Shown piece by piece: positions 36,677 through 44,834 of a DNA stretch of 64,000 nucleotides. Positions within the stretch are counted from its first letter, which is position 1; each line of letters opens with the position of its first letter. Under the pieces are notes generated by a model. That model worked only from the letters and a program-made list of their open reading frames with translations, was not told where the DNA came from and did not search any database. This stretch comes from Parvularcula sp964219355 (GTDB lineage Bacteria; Pseudomonadota; Alphaproteobacteria; Caulobacterales; Parvularculaceae), in assembly GCA_964219355.1 (NCBI GenBank), contig CAXPOZ010000005.1:442206-506205 (forward strand). Direction: 5' to 3'. Both the position numbers and the translations under genes were made by a program.

Positions 36677-37693
36677 ATGGGAGGATTTATTGAACCCAAT
36701 ATTCATCCGGTGCTGGTGCATTTTGCCTATGCGCTGACGGTGTCATCCGCGCTTGCCTATCTCGCTTGCAGATTTTTGCCTGCGGGCGGCTGGCGCGACA
36801 GCCTGAAACCAGCGGCTGACTGGATGCTCGCCATAGCGGCTTTTACCATCGTCGCAACGGTCACCGCTGGCTTTTACGCCTACTACACTGTCGCACATGA
36901 TGCTCCATCCCACGAAGCGATGACAACGCACCGTAACTGGGCGGTGCCGTCGGGTCTCCTGGTTTTGGCGCTTGCGTCGTGGCGCTGGTTGTCTCGCAAG
37001 AAAGCGCCCGGCGTGCTCTTTGCGGCCACAATGGCTGCCGCAGCGCTTATGCTATCCGTTACCGCCTGGTGGGGCGGCACAATCGTCTACAAGTATGGGC
37101 TGGGCGTGCAGAGTCTGCCTGAGAGCACGGGCGATGGTCACGACCACGATCATGGCGCCGCTGCTAGTCCGCCGCAAAATAATGGCGGTCACGAACATGT
37201 TGCAGACAATGCGGAACCTGATGCTCGTGAAATTAAGTCACCGGTTCCTGCAGGTCATGACAATTCTGACGGTCACCATGATACGGACATGTCGGAAGAC
37301 GAGCAGGCCATCCGCCAGATCATGTCGGATATCCAAACAGGATGGGAAACTGGAAATGGCGCGCCATTTCGGGAACATTTTCTGGATTGGGACGGTGCTC
37401 GCTATTTTGAGTCTGGCGGTGAGAATACAGGCCTCGATGATCTCGTTCTCAATCATGTTGAGCCGGAAAAAGACGCGATCCCGGATCTGACGCTCGGCAT
37501 GTCAAACCTTCAGATTCATTTTGAAGGAGGTGATATCGCATGGGCTGTATCTGACACAACGGTTGGCGGCACACTTAGCCGCTCCGGCGAAACCCTCGAC
37601 CGCACCGGAAAGCAGACCTGGATTTTCCGAAAAGTCGATGGCGTGTGGAAAGTGCTTCATACGCATTCGTCGTCACGGGCGCGGCGACGCTGA
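36677..37693 (+). CDS. DUF2231-type membrane domain fused to NTF2/SnoaL-like domain
   Basis: About 338 residues. ATG 36677 has GGAGGT 5-6 nt before it; ATG 36665 overlapping the copB stop is the alternative. Residues 1-145 contain four membrane segments with HPVLVHFAYALTV, HEAMTTHRNWAVPSGLL and WWGGTIVYKYGLGV, as in DUF2231 proteins. A linker rich in His/Asp follows (HDHDHGAA, GHEHVADN, GHDNSDGHHDTD). The C-terminal 110 residues form a DUF4440/NTF2-like domain: SEDEQAIRQIMSDIQTGWET, DGARYFESGG, QTWIFRKVDGVWKVLHTHSS. Possible copper-binding accessory protein; function unknown. The C-terminal domain resembles periplasmic sequences beside other copper operons. Confidence 0.78.
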   Translation: MGGFIEPNIHPVLVHFAYALTVSSALAYLACRFLPAGGWRDSLKPAADWMLAIAAFTIVATVTAGFYAYYTVAHDAPSHEAMTTHRNWAVPSGLLVLALASWRWLSRKKAPGVLFAATMAAAALMLSVTAWWGGTIVYKYGLGVQSLPESTGDGHDHDHGAAASPPQNNGGHEHVADNAEPDAREIKSPVPAGHDNSDGHHDTDMSEDEQAIRQIMSDIQTGWETGNGAPFREHFLDWDGARYFESGGENTGLDDLVLNHVEPEKDAIPDLTLGMSNLQIHFEGGDIAWAVSDTTVGGTLSRSGETLDRTGKQTWIFRKVDGVWKVLHTHSSSRARRR

Positions 37694-37807
37694 ATTCCGG
37701 AAACCACACTTGTTCGGATCGGGCTTTTCACCAAGCCCGGTCCGACTGTCCCCACTTTCGCGAAACACGATCTGTATACAGCGTTATTCCCGGGGAGAGA
37801 ATCAGTC

Positions 37808-37836
37808 TTGCGTATACCCCATACGGGTATTATATG
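37808..37836 (+). promoter_or_regulatory. Promoter with CsoR-type operator filling the spacer
   Basis: TTGCGT (37808-37813) and TATATG (37831-37836) are separated by exactly 17 bp. Those 17 bp are the palindrome ATACCC-CATAC-GGGTAT (37814-37830). It lies 62 bp before the next start codon. Confidence 0.7.
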
Positions 37837-37897
37837 CTTCTCGTCGACACGACACTGACGCAGCGCTGCGCCGCCAAACTCTTGAGGAGGCGAAACA

Positions 37898-38146
37898 ATG
37901 AAAATCAAATCTGTGGGACATGCTCTGTCCCTGTTTCTCGTAATTACTTTTCTGATTTGCATTGGCTGGGGATTGGTGATGCCGCCGTCCCTGCATATGC
38001 ACGGCGCATGGGAAGACCTATTGCCCGGATTTGAATTTCTGACCCCGATTGGTTTCGGAATAGGTCTTGTCGAGTCCTACCTTTATGGCTGGTACATCTC
38101 TCTGGTGTTCGTACCGCTCTACAATCGCTTCAATAAATCTTCCTGA
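37898..38146 (+). CDS. Small membrane protein, DUF5676-like
   Basis: 82 residues from ATG 37898 with GAGGAGG 8 nt ahead. Two membrane segments (about 8-30 and 48-74), with LPGFEFLTPIGFGIGLVESYLYGWYISLVFVPLYNRF resembling DUF5676 proteins often seen beside copper efflux ATPases. The call is from motif memory. First gene after the CsoR-controlled promoter, with the ATPase 60 bp downstream. Confidence 0.65.
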   Translation: MKIKSVGHALSLFLVITFLICIGWGLVMPPSLHMHGAWEDLLPGFEFLTPIGFGIGLVESYLYGWYISLVFVPLYNRFNKSS

Positions 38147-38154
38147 CTTCAACA

Positions 38155-38197
38155 GACCGCCGCACTCGAATTAAACGGGTGCGGCGGTCATTTCTTG
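38155..38197 (+). terminator. Strong hairpin between small membrane protein and ATPase genes
   Basis: GACCGCCGCAC (38155-38165) pairs with GTGCGGCGGTC (38179-38189), extended by three more pairs to a 14-bp stem with a 7-nt loop; ATTTCTT follows. Suggests termination or attenuation just ahead of the ATPase. Confidence 0.55.
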
Positions 38198-38206
38198 AGC
38201 CCCAAC

Positions 38207-40426
38207 ATGACTGAGCACAACCACTCCCATCACGATCATCATGGCGATCATTGCCATTCAGCTGCGTCCGCGCCTGACAAAGACTATGATCATATACCTG
38301 CGGGTTATTCAGGCACGGTCTGGACCTGCCCGATGCATCCGGAGGTTCGCGAGACTTCTAATGTGGGCTGCCCCATCTGCGGCATGTCCCTCGAACCGGA
38401 AACCGTCACCGCCGCAGAAGACACGTCCGAACTTGATGATATGACCAAGAGGTTCTGGGTCGGGCTCGCTTTGTCCGTGCCGCTGGTCGCCTTTGTCATG
38501 GGTGAAATGATCCCGGGCAATCCGCTCGGAAACCTGGTCAATCCCACTTTCGGCGTTTGGCTCCAAGCCTTGCTTGCAACGCCGGTTGTCCTCTGGGCCG
38601 GCTGGCCATTCTTTATGCGCGGATGGCAGTCCGTCAAACGTCGCAGTCTCAACATGTTCACCCTGATCGCGATGGGCGTTGGTGTGGCCTATGTCTATTC
38701 GCTGGTTGCAGCCTTCGCGCCTGGATTGTTCCCGGATTCTTTTCGTGGGCATGGCCGAACCGTCGCCGTCTATTTTGAAGCAGCCGCTGTTATCGTGACG
38801 TTGGTGCTTCTCGGACAGGTGCTGGAGCTGCGCGCCCGCAGCGCAACTTCGGGCGCCATTCGCGCCTTGCTGGAGCTCGCACCGCCGACGGCCCGCAGGA
38901 TCGCCGATGACGGATCAGAGGAAGAAGTTGATTTAGCTGAGATCAATCCCGGCGATCGCCTGCGCGTTCGTCCCGGAGAAAAAGTCCCCGTAGACGGCGA
39001 CGTCCTTGAAGGCCGATCGGCTGTCGATGAATCCATGGTGACTGGTGAGCCTGTACCCGTTGAAAAGACCACGGGCGAGCGCGTGACAGGCGGCACAGTC
39101 AATGGAACCGGTTCGCTCGTGATGAAAGCGACTCATGTCGGCGAAGATACGCTACTGTCTCAGATTGTGCAGATGGTGGCTGCAGCGCAGCGTTCTCGCG
39201 CGCCCATACAGCGCCTTGTCGACATCGTATCGGGCTGGTTTGTGCCGGCTGTCATCATCATCGCCGTACTGACATTCCTTGTCTGGTCAATATTCGGGCC
39301 GGACCCGGCCATGGCTTTCGCGCTGTTCAACGCCGTGGCTGTCCTGATCATCGCCTGCCCGTGTGCTTTGGGCCTCGCGACGCCGATGTCGATCATGGTT
39401 GGTACCGGCAAGGGCGCGTCCAACGGCATTCTGATCAAGAACGCCGAAGCGCTTGAGACTTTTGAAAAGGTCGACACGGTCATCGTCGACAAGACGGGCA
39501 CGCTGACGCTCGGTCGCCCCGAACTCGTTCTCGTGCAGCCTGCCCAAGCATTCGATGAATATACGCTTTTGGGTCTTGTCGCGGCCGTCGAAAGATCAAG
39601 CGAGCATCCTCTTGCCGAAGCGATTGTGAGGAGCGCCGAAGACAGAAACGTACCGCGCAGAGATGCGACTGAATTTGAATCAGTCACCGGCGAAGGCGCG
39701 CAGGCCAATGTTGACGGACAGCAAGTCGCTATCGGCAATTCAAAGATGATGAAACGGATCTGCGCGTGGTCAGAAGCATCGGGCCAGTCGGCAGATCAGT
39801 ACCGCGCCGAGGGACAGACGGTCATGTTTGTCGCCGTCGATGGCGCTTTTGCTGGACTGATCGGCGTCGCAGACCCGATCAAGGACACGACGCCCGAAGC
39901 TATTCGACGCCTTCACGCGCAAGGTCTGAAAGTCGTCATGCTGACCGGCGACAATGAGACCACAGCCAAAGCGGTCGCGGCGAAAGTCGGAATCGATGAA
40001 GTGCATGCTGACGTCTCGCCGGAAGACAAGCACCGGATCGTTTCAGAGCTTCAGGCGAAGGGCGCGCGTGTCGCCATGGCCGGCGACGGTATCAATGACG
40101 CGCCAGCGCTTGCCCAGGCCGATGTCGGTATCGCGATGGGCACCGGCACGGATGTCGCCATGGAAAGCGCCGGGGTCACTTTGGTGAAGGGTGACCTCCT
40201 CGGCGTCGCGAAAGCGCGCGAACTGAGTCGCGCGACCATGCGCAATATTCGGGAGAATCTGTTCTTCGCCTTTATCTATAACTCGCTCGGCATTCCTGTC
40301 GCCGCTGGCGTGCTCTATCCAATTTTCGGACTGCTGCTCAGCCCCATGATCGCAGCGGTCGCCATGAGTCTGTCATCCGTGTCGGTCATCGGGAACGCTT
40401 TGCGATTGCGGGCATTAAGGCTGTAA
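38207..40426 (+). CDS. Copper/silver-translocating P1B-type ATPase
   Basis: 739 residues from ATG 38207; a TTG at 38195 lies in the preceding hairpin tail. The N-terminus is His-rich (MTEHNHSHHDHHGDHCHS), followed by a heavy-metal-binding domain WTCPMHPEV...GCPICGMSLEP (Cys41, His44, Cys55, Cys58) in place of the usual HMA domain. Then come membrane helices, SMVTGEPVPVEK, the CPC site IIACPCALGLATP, DKTGTLTLGRPE with the phosphorylated Asp, SEHPLAEAIV, MLTGDNETTA and GDGINDAPALAQADVGIAMG. Exports Cu(I) or Ag(I) from the cytoplasm. The HMBD type is common in CopB/SilP-like pumps. Confidence 0.95.
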   Translation: MTEHNHSHHDHHGDHCHSAASAPDKDYDHIPAGYSGTVWTCPMHPEVRETSNVGCPICGMSLEPETVTAAEDTSELDDMTKRFWVGLALSVPLVAFVMGEMIPGNPLGNLVNPTFGVWLQALLATPVVLWAGWPFFMRGWQSVKRRSLNMFTLIAMGVGVAYVYSLVAAFAPGLFPDSFRGHGRTVAVYFEAAAVIVTLVLLGQVLELRARSATSGAIRALLELAPPTARRIADDGSEEEVDLAEINPGDRLRVRPGEKVPVDGDVLEGRSAVDESMVTGEPVPVEKTTGERVTGGTVNGTGSLVMKATHVGEDTLLSQIVQMVAAAQRSRAPIQRLVDIVSGWFVPAVIIIAVLTFLVWSIFGPDPAMAFALFNAVAVLIIACPCALGLATPMSIMVGTGKGASNGILIKNAEALETFEKVDTVIVDKTGTLTLGRPELVLVQPAQAFDEYTLLGLVAAVERSSEHPLAEAIVRSAEDRNVPRRDATEFESVTGEGAQANVDGQQVAIGNSKMMKRICAWSEASGQSADQYRAEGQTVMFVAVDGAFAGLIGVADPIKDTTPEAIRRLHAQGLKVVMLTGDNETTAKAVAAKVGIDEVHADVSPEDKHRIVSELQAKGARVAMAGDGINDAPALAQADVGIAMGTGTDVAMESAGVTLVKGDLLGVAKARELSRATMRNIRENLFFAFIYNSLGIPVAAGVLYPIFGLLLSPMIAAVAMSLSSVSVIGNALRLRALRL

Positions 40427-40445
40427 TAGGCTGAGGGGGTATATT

Positions 40446-41777
40446 TTGAATTCCGACTACAAGAAGGGAAGTCTGACACTCGCAGGCACGGTGGCCATGG
40501 GCACCGGCGTGATGATCGGCGCGGGGATCTTTGCGCTGACTGGCCAGGTGGCAGAGTTTTCTGGAACACTGTTTCCGGCCGCCTTCATACTCGCCGCCGT
40601 CATAAGCGCCTTCAGCGCCTACTCCTACATCAAAGTCTCCAATAAGTATCCGTCTGCGGGCGGTATCGCGATGATTTTGAAGAAAGCCTATGGCCCGACA
40701 ACCGTAACCGGCGGCGCTGCGCTTCTGATGGCGTTTTCGATGATTATCAATGAAAGCCTCGTCGCGCGGACTTTCGGGACGTATACGCTTCAACTGTTCG
40801 GCATTGAAGGCGGGATACTTGTGCCGGTTCTCGCGATTGGGCTGATCTTCGTAGCATTTCTGATCAACATTGCAGGCAATGAGGTGATCGGAAGCGTTTC
40901 GAAAATCACAGCGGCGCTGAAGATTGGAGGCATCCTAGTTTTCGCCCTGATCGCACTATATGCGGCCGGATTTTCTTTTCAGCCGGCGCAAAGTTCGGCG
41001 CTCGGCGAACAAACATCGGTCGGTGGATTTATGGCGGGCGTTGCGCTGGCGATTCTCGCCTATAAAGGCTTCACCACCATCACCAACAGCGGCGACGAAG
41101 TAAAATCACCTGAAAGGAATGTCGGGCGCGCAATCATGATTTCGCTCGCGATCTGTGCTGTCGTTTATATTCTCGTCTGTTTTGCAGTGGGCTCGACACT
41201 GACAATCCCCGAAATCGTCGAAGCGAAAGACTATGCTCTGGCCGAAGCCGCCCGCCCGGCACTTGGCGAATATGGCGTCTGGTTCACTGTTGCAATCGCC
41301 ATTATCGCAACGGCGTCCGGGCTGCTTGCGAGTGTATTCGCCGTTTCACGCATGCTCGCCATGCTGACAGATATGAATATCATTCCGCACAACCACTTCG
41401 GCATGCCCGGAGACATTCAAAAACATACACTGGTCTACACGGTCATAGCTGCAGGCGTGCTGGCGGCGTTTTTTGATCTCAGCCGCATCGCGTCGCTTGG
41501 CGCCATTTTCTATCTGGTCATGGATATCATCATCCACTGGGGCGTGCTGCGCCATATGCGTGAAGACGTAGGTGCCAACCCGCTCATCTTGATCGGTGCG
41601 ATCAGTCTTGATGCCGCAGCGCTTGCCGCATTCCTTATCCTGAAAGCACAGAGTGATCCGCTGATTATCGTAATTGCGTTCGTTGGAATGGTGGTCGTAT
41701 TCGGATTTGAGAAGTTTTACCTCTCAAACCATCGCGAAAAACCAGGCGAAAGCGCATCGCATGGGGGCGCCCATTGA
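40446..41777 (+). CDS. APC-superfamily amino-acid permease
   Basis: 443 residues starting at TTG 40446 with GAGGGGG 8 nt before it. Twelve membrane segments. GVMIGAGIFALTGQVAEFSG, ITAALKIGGILVFALIALYA and FMAGVALAILAYKGFTTITNSGDEVKSPERN are typical of APC family transporters. Substrate unknown; a role in supplying or exporting a copper-binding amino acid would be a guess. Follows the ATPase in the same direction. A GGGGTATAT half-site of the CsoR pattern precedes it. Confidence 0.85.
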   Translation: MNSDYKKGSLTLAGTVAMGTGVMIGAGIFALTGQVAEFSGTLFPAAFILAAVISAFSAYSYIKVSNKYPSAGGIAMILKKAYGPTTVTGGAALLMAFSMIINESLVARTFGTYTLQLFGIEGGILVPVLAIGLIFVAFLINIAGNEVIGSVSKITAALKIGGILVFALIALYAAGFSFQPAQSSALGEQTSVGGFMAGVALAILAYKGFTTITNSGDEVKSPERNVGRAIMISLAICAVVYILVCFAVGSTLTIPEIVEAKDYALAEAARPALGEYGVWFTVAIAIIATASGLLASVFAVSRMLAMLTDMNIIPHNHFGMPGDIQKHTLVYTVIAAGVLAAFFDLSRIASLGAIFYLVMDIIIHWGVLRHMREDVGANPLILIGAISLDAAALAAFLILKAQSDPLIIVIAFVGMVVVFGFEKFYLSNHREKPGESASHGGAH

Positions 41778-41877
41778 TACACGCGATCCTCCTAAATACT
41801 TCGCTTTTTCTCCCTATGTGAGTCGCCGCGCGAAGTGTCTAACCAGCGACCCGGAACCATTTCCATGAGTAACCGTT

Positions 41878-41898
41878 TTATACCCATACCCTGTATAA
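41878..41898. promoter_or_regulatory. CsoR-type operator before DUF305 operon
   Basis: TTATACCC-ATACC-CTGTATAA: outer arms TTATAC and GTATAA are perfect, inner GGG half is degenerate. Lies 14 bp before the start of the DUF305 gene and shares ACCCATAC-N3-GTATAAG with the 33509 site. Confidence 0.55.
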
Positions 41899-41911
41899 GA
41901 AGGACGAAAGT

Positions 41912-42475
41912 ATGGAAATGAAAAACACTTACTGGCGTTTCGCCGCCATGATCGGCACATCCACGCTCATCATGCTCGGGCTAATGTATCTGAACACATA
42001 CGCCTTCGAGCATGTCCGCTGGAGCGAGACGCGCTTCTACATGGCCTTTCTGATGGGTGGTGCGATGGCCATCATCATGCTGAGCTTCATGCTGGGCATG
42101 TACAAGAAAAAAGCAATCAACAGGGCGATTTATGGAGGTGCGGTGATCGTCTTTTTGTTCGCGCTGTGGCTGGTGCGCAGTCAGGTCACAGTCGGCGACG
42201 GTTCCTATATGAAAGCCATGATCCCACATCACTCCATCGCAATTATGACAAGCGAACGTGCCGGTATCGAGGATATTCGCGTTCGAAAACTCGCCGATGA
42301 AATCATCAAGGCGCAGCGCCGCGAGATCAAGGAGATGGACTGGCTGATCGCTGACATCGCCGAAAACGGTCCAGCGAGGACTGAAGCCGAGGCGGACGCT
42401 CGGCCCGTGCCGGATTTCGAAGGAACGCTTGGTCCCGAAGAAACGTCCGGATCAGAAGCGAGCGAGAACCGTTAA
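41912..42475 (+). CDS. DUF305-domain membrane protein
   Basis: 187 residues: three membrane segments (about 10-28, 42-62, 72-88), then a DUF305 C-terminal domain with GDGSYMKAMIPHHSIAIMTS and IRVRKLADEIIKAQRREIKE, plus an acidic tail. DUF305 proteins carry His/Met metal ligands and are frequent in copper islands, with unproven function. The last base of its stop codon is the first base of the next gene (ATG at 42475), showing coupling. Confidence 0.82.
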   Translation: MEMKNTYWRFAAMIGTSTLIMLGLMYLNTYAFEHVRWSETRFYMAFLMGGAMAIIMLSFMLGMYKKKAINRAIYGGAVIVFLFALWLVRSQVTVGDGSYMKAMIPHHSIAIMTSERAGIEDIRVRKLADEIIKAQRREIKEMDWLIADIAENGPARTEAEADARPVPDFEGTLGPEETSGSEASENR

Positions 42476-43236
42476 TGTTGGACCAAACCAAAAAGACCGC
42501 CGTGCTCTACCGCATGGTCATGGAAGACCATCTCTGCCCCTACGGCCTCAAATCGAAATGGCTACTGGAGCGTGAAGGTTTTGAGGTCGAAGATCATCAC
42601 CTGACCACGCGGAAAGAAACGAACGCCTTCAAGGCGGAACATGGTGTCGAAACGACACCGCAAACCTTCATCGCGGGCGAGCGTGTTGGCGGCTATGACA
42701 AGCTGCGCGCACGCTTTACCGATTATGATCCGGACTCGGATAAAAAAACCTATACGCCCGTCCTCATGATATTCGCTGTCAGTGCGCTGCTCTCCCTGGC
42801 GGTCATGTGGTTCTTCCGCGACTCTGTTCTCTCCATCCGCACCGTTGAACTCTTCGCGGCCTTTGCGATGACACTGCTTGCGCTTCAGAAGCTGAAGGAT
42901 GTCGAGAGCTTTTCGACCATGTTTCTGAACTATGACCTTCTGGCGCAACGCCGTGTTGGATACGCCTATGTCTACCCCTTCGCGGAAGCGGCAGCGGGTG
43001 TGCTGATGGTCGTAGGCGGCGTTCTCGGGCTTATCGGGTCGCCGATCGCTCTTTTTATTGGCACCATTGGCGCGGTATCAGTCTACAAGGCGGTTTATGT
43101 CGATAAACGGGAACTGAAATGCGCTTGCGTCGGTGGGGATTCGAATGTCCCTCTCGGTTTTGTCTCGCTTACGGAAAACCTTGTCATGATGGCGATGGGC
43201 CTCTGGATGCCTATTAAGGCGCTTCTTTTGGGGTAA
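42475..43236 (+). CDS. Glutaredoxin domain fused to MauE/DoxX-like membrane domain
   Basis: 253 residues. Residues 1-80 are a glutaredoxin-like fold: VLYRMVMEDHLCPYGLKSKW with CPYG in the redox-site position and VETTPQTFIAGERVGGYDKL with the cis-Pro. The rest has four to five membrane segments with VELFAAFAMTLLALQKLKDV, FLNYDLLAQRRVGYAYVYPF and a C-terminal ELKCACVGGDSNVPLGFVS Cys pair, as in MauE-type membrane redox proteins. Likely moves reducing or oxidising equivalents across the inner membrane to protect periplasmic thiols from copper (inference). Confidence 0.8.
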   Translation: MLDQTKKTAVLYRMVMEDHLCPYGLKSKWLLEREGFEVEDHHLTTRKETNAFKAEHGVETTPQTFIAGERVGGYDKLRARFTDYDPDSDKKTYTPVLMIFAVSALLSLAVMWFFRDSVLSIRTVELFAAFAMTLLALQKLKDVESFSTMFLNYDLLAQRRVGYAYVYPFAEAAAGVLMVVGGVLGLIGSPIALFIGTIGAVSVYKAVYVDKRELKCACVGGDSNVPLGFVSLTENLVMMAMGLWMPIKALLLG

Positions 43237-43246
43237 ACGGATTAGC

Positions 43247-44071
43247 TCATGCGCCTGGTCCTGTGAGCGTCGTCGCAGCTGCAATCGCGAATATAACTCC
43301 TGCGAACAAACAGGCGTCCAGCATCAAAGTTCGCCGCAACAAGGTGCGACCGGTCCCACCTTGAGTTTGCAGATGTTTTGTAATCCGTAGCTTGTTGAAT
43401 GCGCCAAGCGCCAGCGCGCCGCAAGCCAGTAGCAGTTTCAATAGCAGAAGCTGTCCATAGCTCTGATTCATCATGGCTTCGAATGATCCAGATAGCCGCC
43501 AGGCGAGCCAGAGCCCGCTGGCGAACAATATGGGCACACACCAAACAGCTACGGTACTGAACCGCCTCATTCGGCTCAGAAGTATTGTCTCGGACACGGT
43601 TTCCCGCGGCCACAATAAGAATGGCGCTGTCACCCAGAATGCCGCTATGGCGACATGAAGCGACACAATGAAGGGATTGATCCCCGGCGCTTCGAGCCCT
43701 TGCGTGTGTCCGCCGAGGCCCGCGCCTGCGAATACGGCTCCGGCGCCGATAAGCAGGAGCGCCTTCATTCTGAAGAGCGCCCCGGCGATAAGCGCAGCAG
43801 CACCGGTGACATAGGCAAGCACCTGGGCCTGGTTCGGCGCCCAGACCCAACCGAACATGCTGAAATCAAAAAACTGCGGAATTCCGCCTGCGAGTTCGGC
43901 GTTCAGCAGCAGCAAGCGGCCGGAGACCGCTATGGTGAGAACCAGCGCCAGACCGATAATCCATCTGCGATACTCAGCGCCGAGAAGAAGCGTGTGGAGT
44001 CCGAGCCCGGCAGATCCGAGCGCACTGATACAAAGCCCGGCTTTCACCGCAAGCGACAAGAGTCCGAGCAA
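43247..44071 (-). CDS. copD: Copper resistance protein D (CopD family)
   Basis: 274 residues with eight membrane segments. Features are FDFSMFGWVWAPNQAQVLAY, the conserved His region FIVSLHVAIAAFWVTAPF and YGQLLLLKLLLACGALALGAFNKLRI. CopD is an inner-membrane protein that works with CopC in copper uptake or tolerance. Starts 4 bp after the copC stop, with which it forms a minus-strand operon; ends 10 bp from the convergent Grx-MauE gene. Confidence 0.88.
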   Translation of the reverse strand: MLGLLSLAVKAGLCISALGSAGLGLHTLLLGAEYRRWIIGLALVLTIAVSGRLLLLNAELAGGIPQFFDFSMFGWVWAPNQAQVLAYVTGAAALIAGALFRMKALLLIGAGAVFAGAGLGGHTQGLEAPGINPFIVSLHVAIAAFWVTAPFLLWPRETVSETILLSRMRRFSTVAVWCVPILFASGLWLAWRLSGSFEAMMNQSYGQLLLLKLLLACGALALGAFNKLRITKHLQTQGGTGRTLLRRTLMLDACLFAGVIFAIAAATTLTGPGA

Positions 44072-44075
44072 TGGA

Positions 44076-44429
44076 TCAGCCTGTTACGGTGAAATCGAAC
44101 TCACCGCGCATCACATGGCCGTCTTTCGCCACCGCGCGCCATTTCAGAACATAAGACCCCGGTTCGAGCGTCGGCAGTGGCACAGCAAAATCCTTCCCCA
44201 TCTGGCGCGGGCGCTCAAACTCGATTTCAATTGAATCCCCTGCGAGCGTTTCAAGCTCAAGCCCTGCCAGCCCCACCTCGGCGCCAAACGAAAACTCAAA
44301 GACCTTTGGCGCCGCCTCCAATTCGATGCCGTCTTCTATGTTTGAGGCGACGATCGTCGTGTGGGCCAATGCCGGCGACGCAAACATCAAAAGCGTCGCA
44401 AGGGCTGCAAACATGCGGGAAAATTTCAT
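44076..44429 (-). CDS. copC: Copper-binding periplasmic protein CopC
   Basis: 117 residues. Signal peptide ending SPALA, mature N-terminus HTTIVASNIEDG with the first copper-binding His, and DGHVMRGEFDFTV at the C-terminus with the second. Single CopC cupredoxin-like domain of normal length. Binds Cu(II) in the periplasm and pairs with CopD. Divergent from csoR; the 26-bp operator palindrome lies between them (44466-44491), so both may be controlled by it. Confidence 0.92.
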   Translation of the reverse strand: MKFSRMFAALATLLMFASPALAHTTIVASNIEDGIELEAAPKVFEFSFGAEVGLAGLELETLAGDSIEIEFERPRQMGKDFAVPLPTLEPGSYVLKWRAVAKDGHVMRGEFDFTVTG

Positions 44430-44465
44430 CGGAGCCTCTAGCTTTTGGTAACTTAATTGCCATAT

Positions 44466-44491
44466 CTATATACCCAGTAGAGGGTATATAG
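44466..44491. promoter_or_regulatory. CsoR-type operator in the copC/csoR divergent promoter
   Basis: CTATATACCC (44466-44475) and GGGTATATAG (44482-44491) are perfect 10-bp inverted repeats with a 6-nt spacer, ending 2 bp before the csoR ATG. The AGGG inside it doubles as the csoR ribosome site, so bound repressor would block its own gene. Confidence 0.78.
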
Positions 44492-44493
44492 CA

Positions 44494-44769
44494 ATGAAAT
44501 CTGACACCAAAGACGCAGCTCTCAAACGCCTCGCCCGGATTGAAGGTCAGGTGCGAGGCGTCTCAAAGATGATCGACCAGGATCGCTACTGTATTGACGT
44601 TGTCCGACAGGTTCAGGCGATCAAGGCAGCACTCGGCGGGCTCGAAAAGGTCGTGCTGGACGATCACCTGGAGACTTGCGTCGAGGACGCGCTGACCAGC
44701 GATGACGTCGACGCACGCCGCGAGAAGGTCGAAGAACTCGTCGCGGTCCTAGGCGGGCGCAAGAAGTAA
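44494..44769 (+). CDS. csoR: Copper-sensing repressor CsoR
   Basis: 91 residues, all-helical CsoR/DUF156 family: ALKRLARIEGQVRGVSKMID, RYCIDVVRQVQAIKAALG, DDHLETCVEDAL. Cys33, His58 and Cys62 match the Cys-His-Cys Cu(I) ligand set of CsoR, distinguishing it from RcnR or FrmR. Without copper it binds GC-tract palindromes with flanking AT; copper releases it. Similar palindromes stand before other island operons, so this is the likely regulator of the island. Confidence 0.93.
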   Translation: MKSDTKDAALKRLARIEGQVRGVSKMIDQDRYCIDVVRQVQAIKAALGGLEKVVLDDHLETCVEDALTSDDVDARREKVEELVAVLGGRKK

Positions 44770-44778
44770 TTCTGGACG

Positions 44779-44796
44779 ATACCCCTTGGGGAGTAT
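44779..44796. promoter_or_regulatory. CsoR-type operator before CopL-like-2/cusCBA
   Basis: ATACCCC-TTG-GGGAGTAT, an imperfect palindrome with one extra A in the right half relative to the ATACCC/GGGTAT pattern. Ends 38 bp before the next start codon at 44835. Confidence 0.55.
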
Positions 44797-44834
44797 ATAT
44801 TTGTTAGGACTTGTTAGAGTATTATGAACATCTG

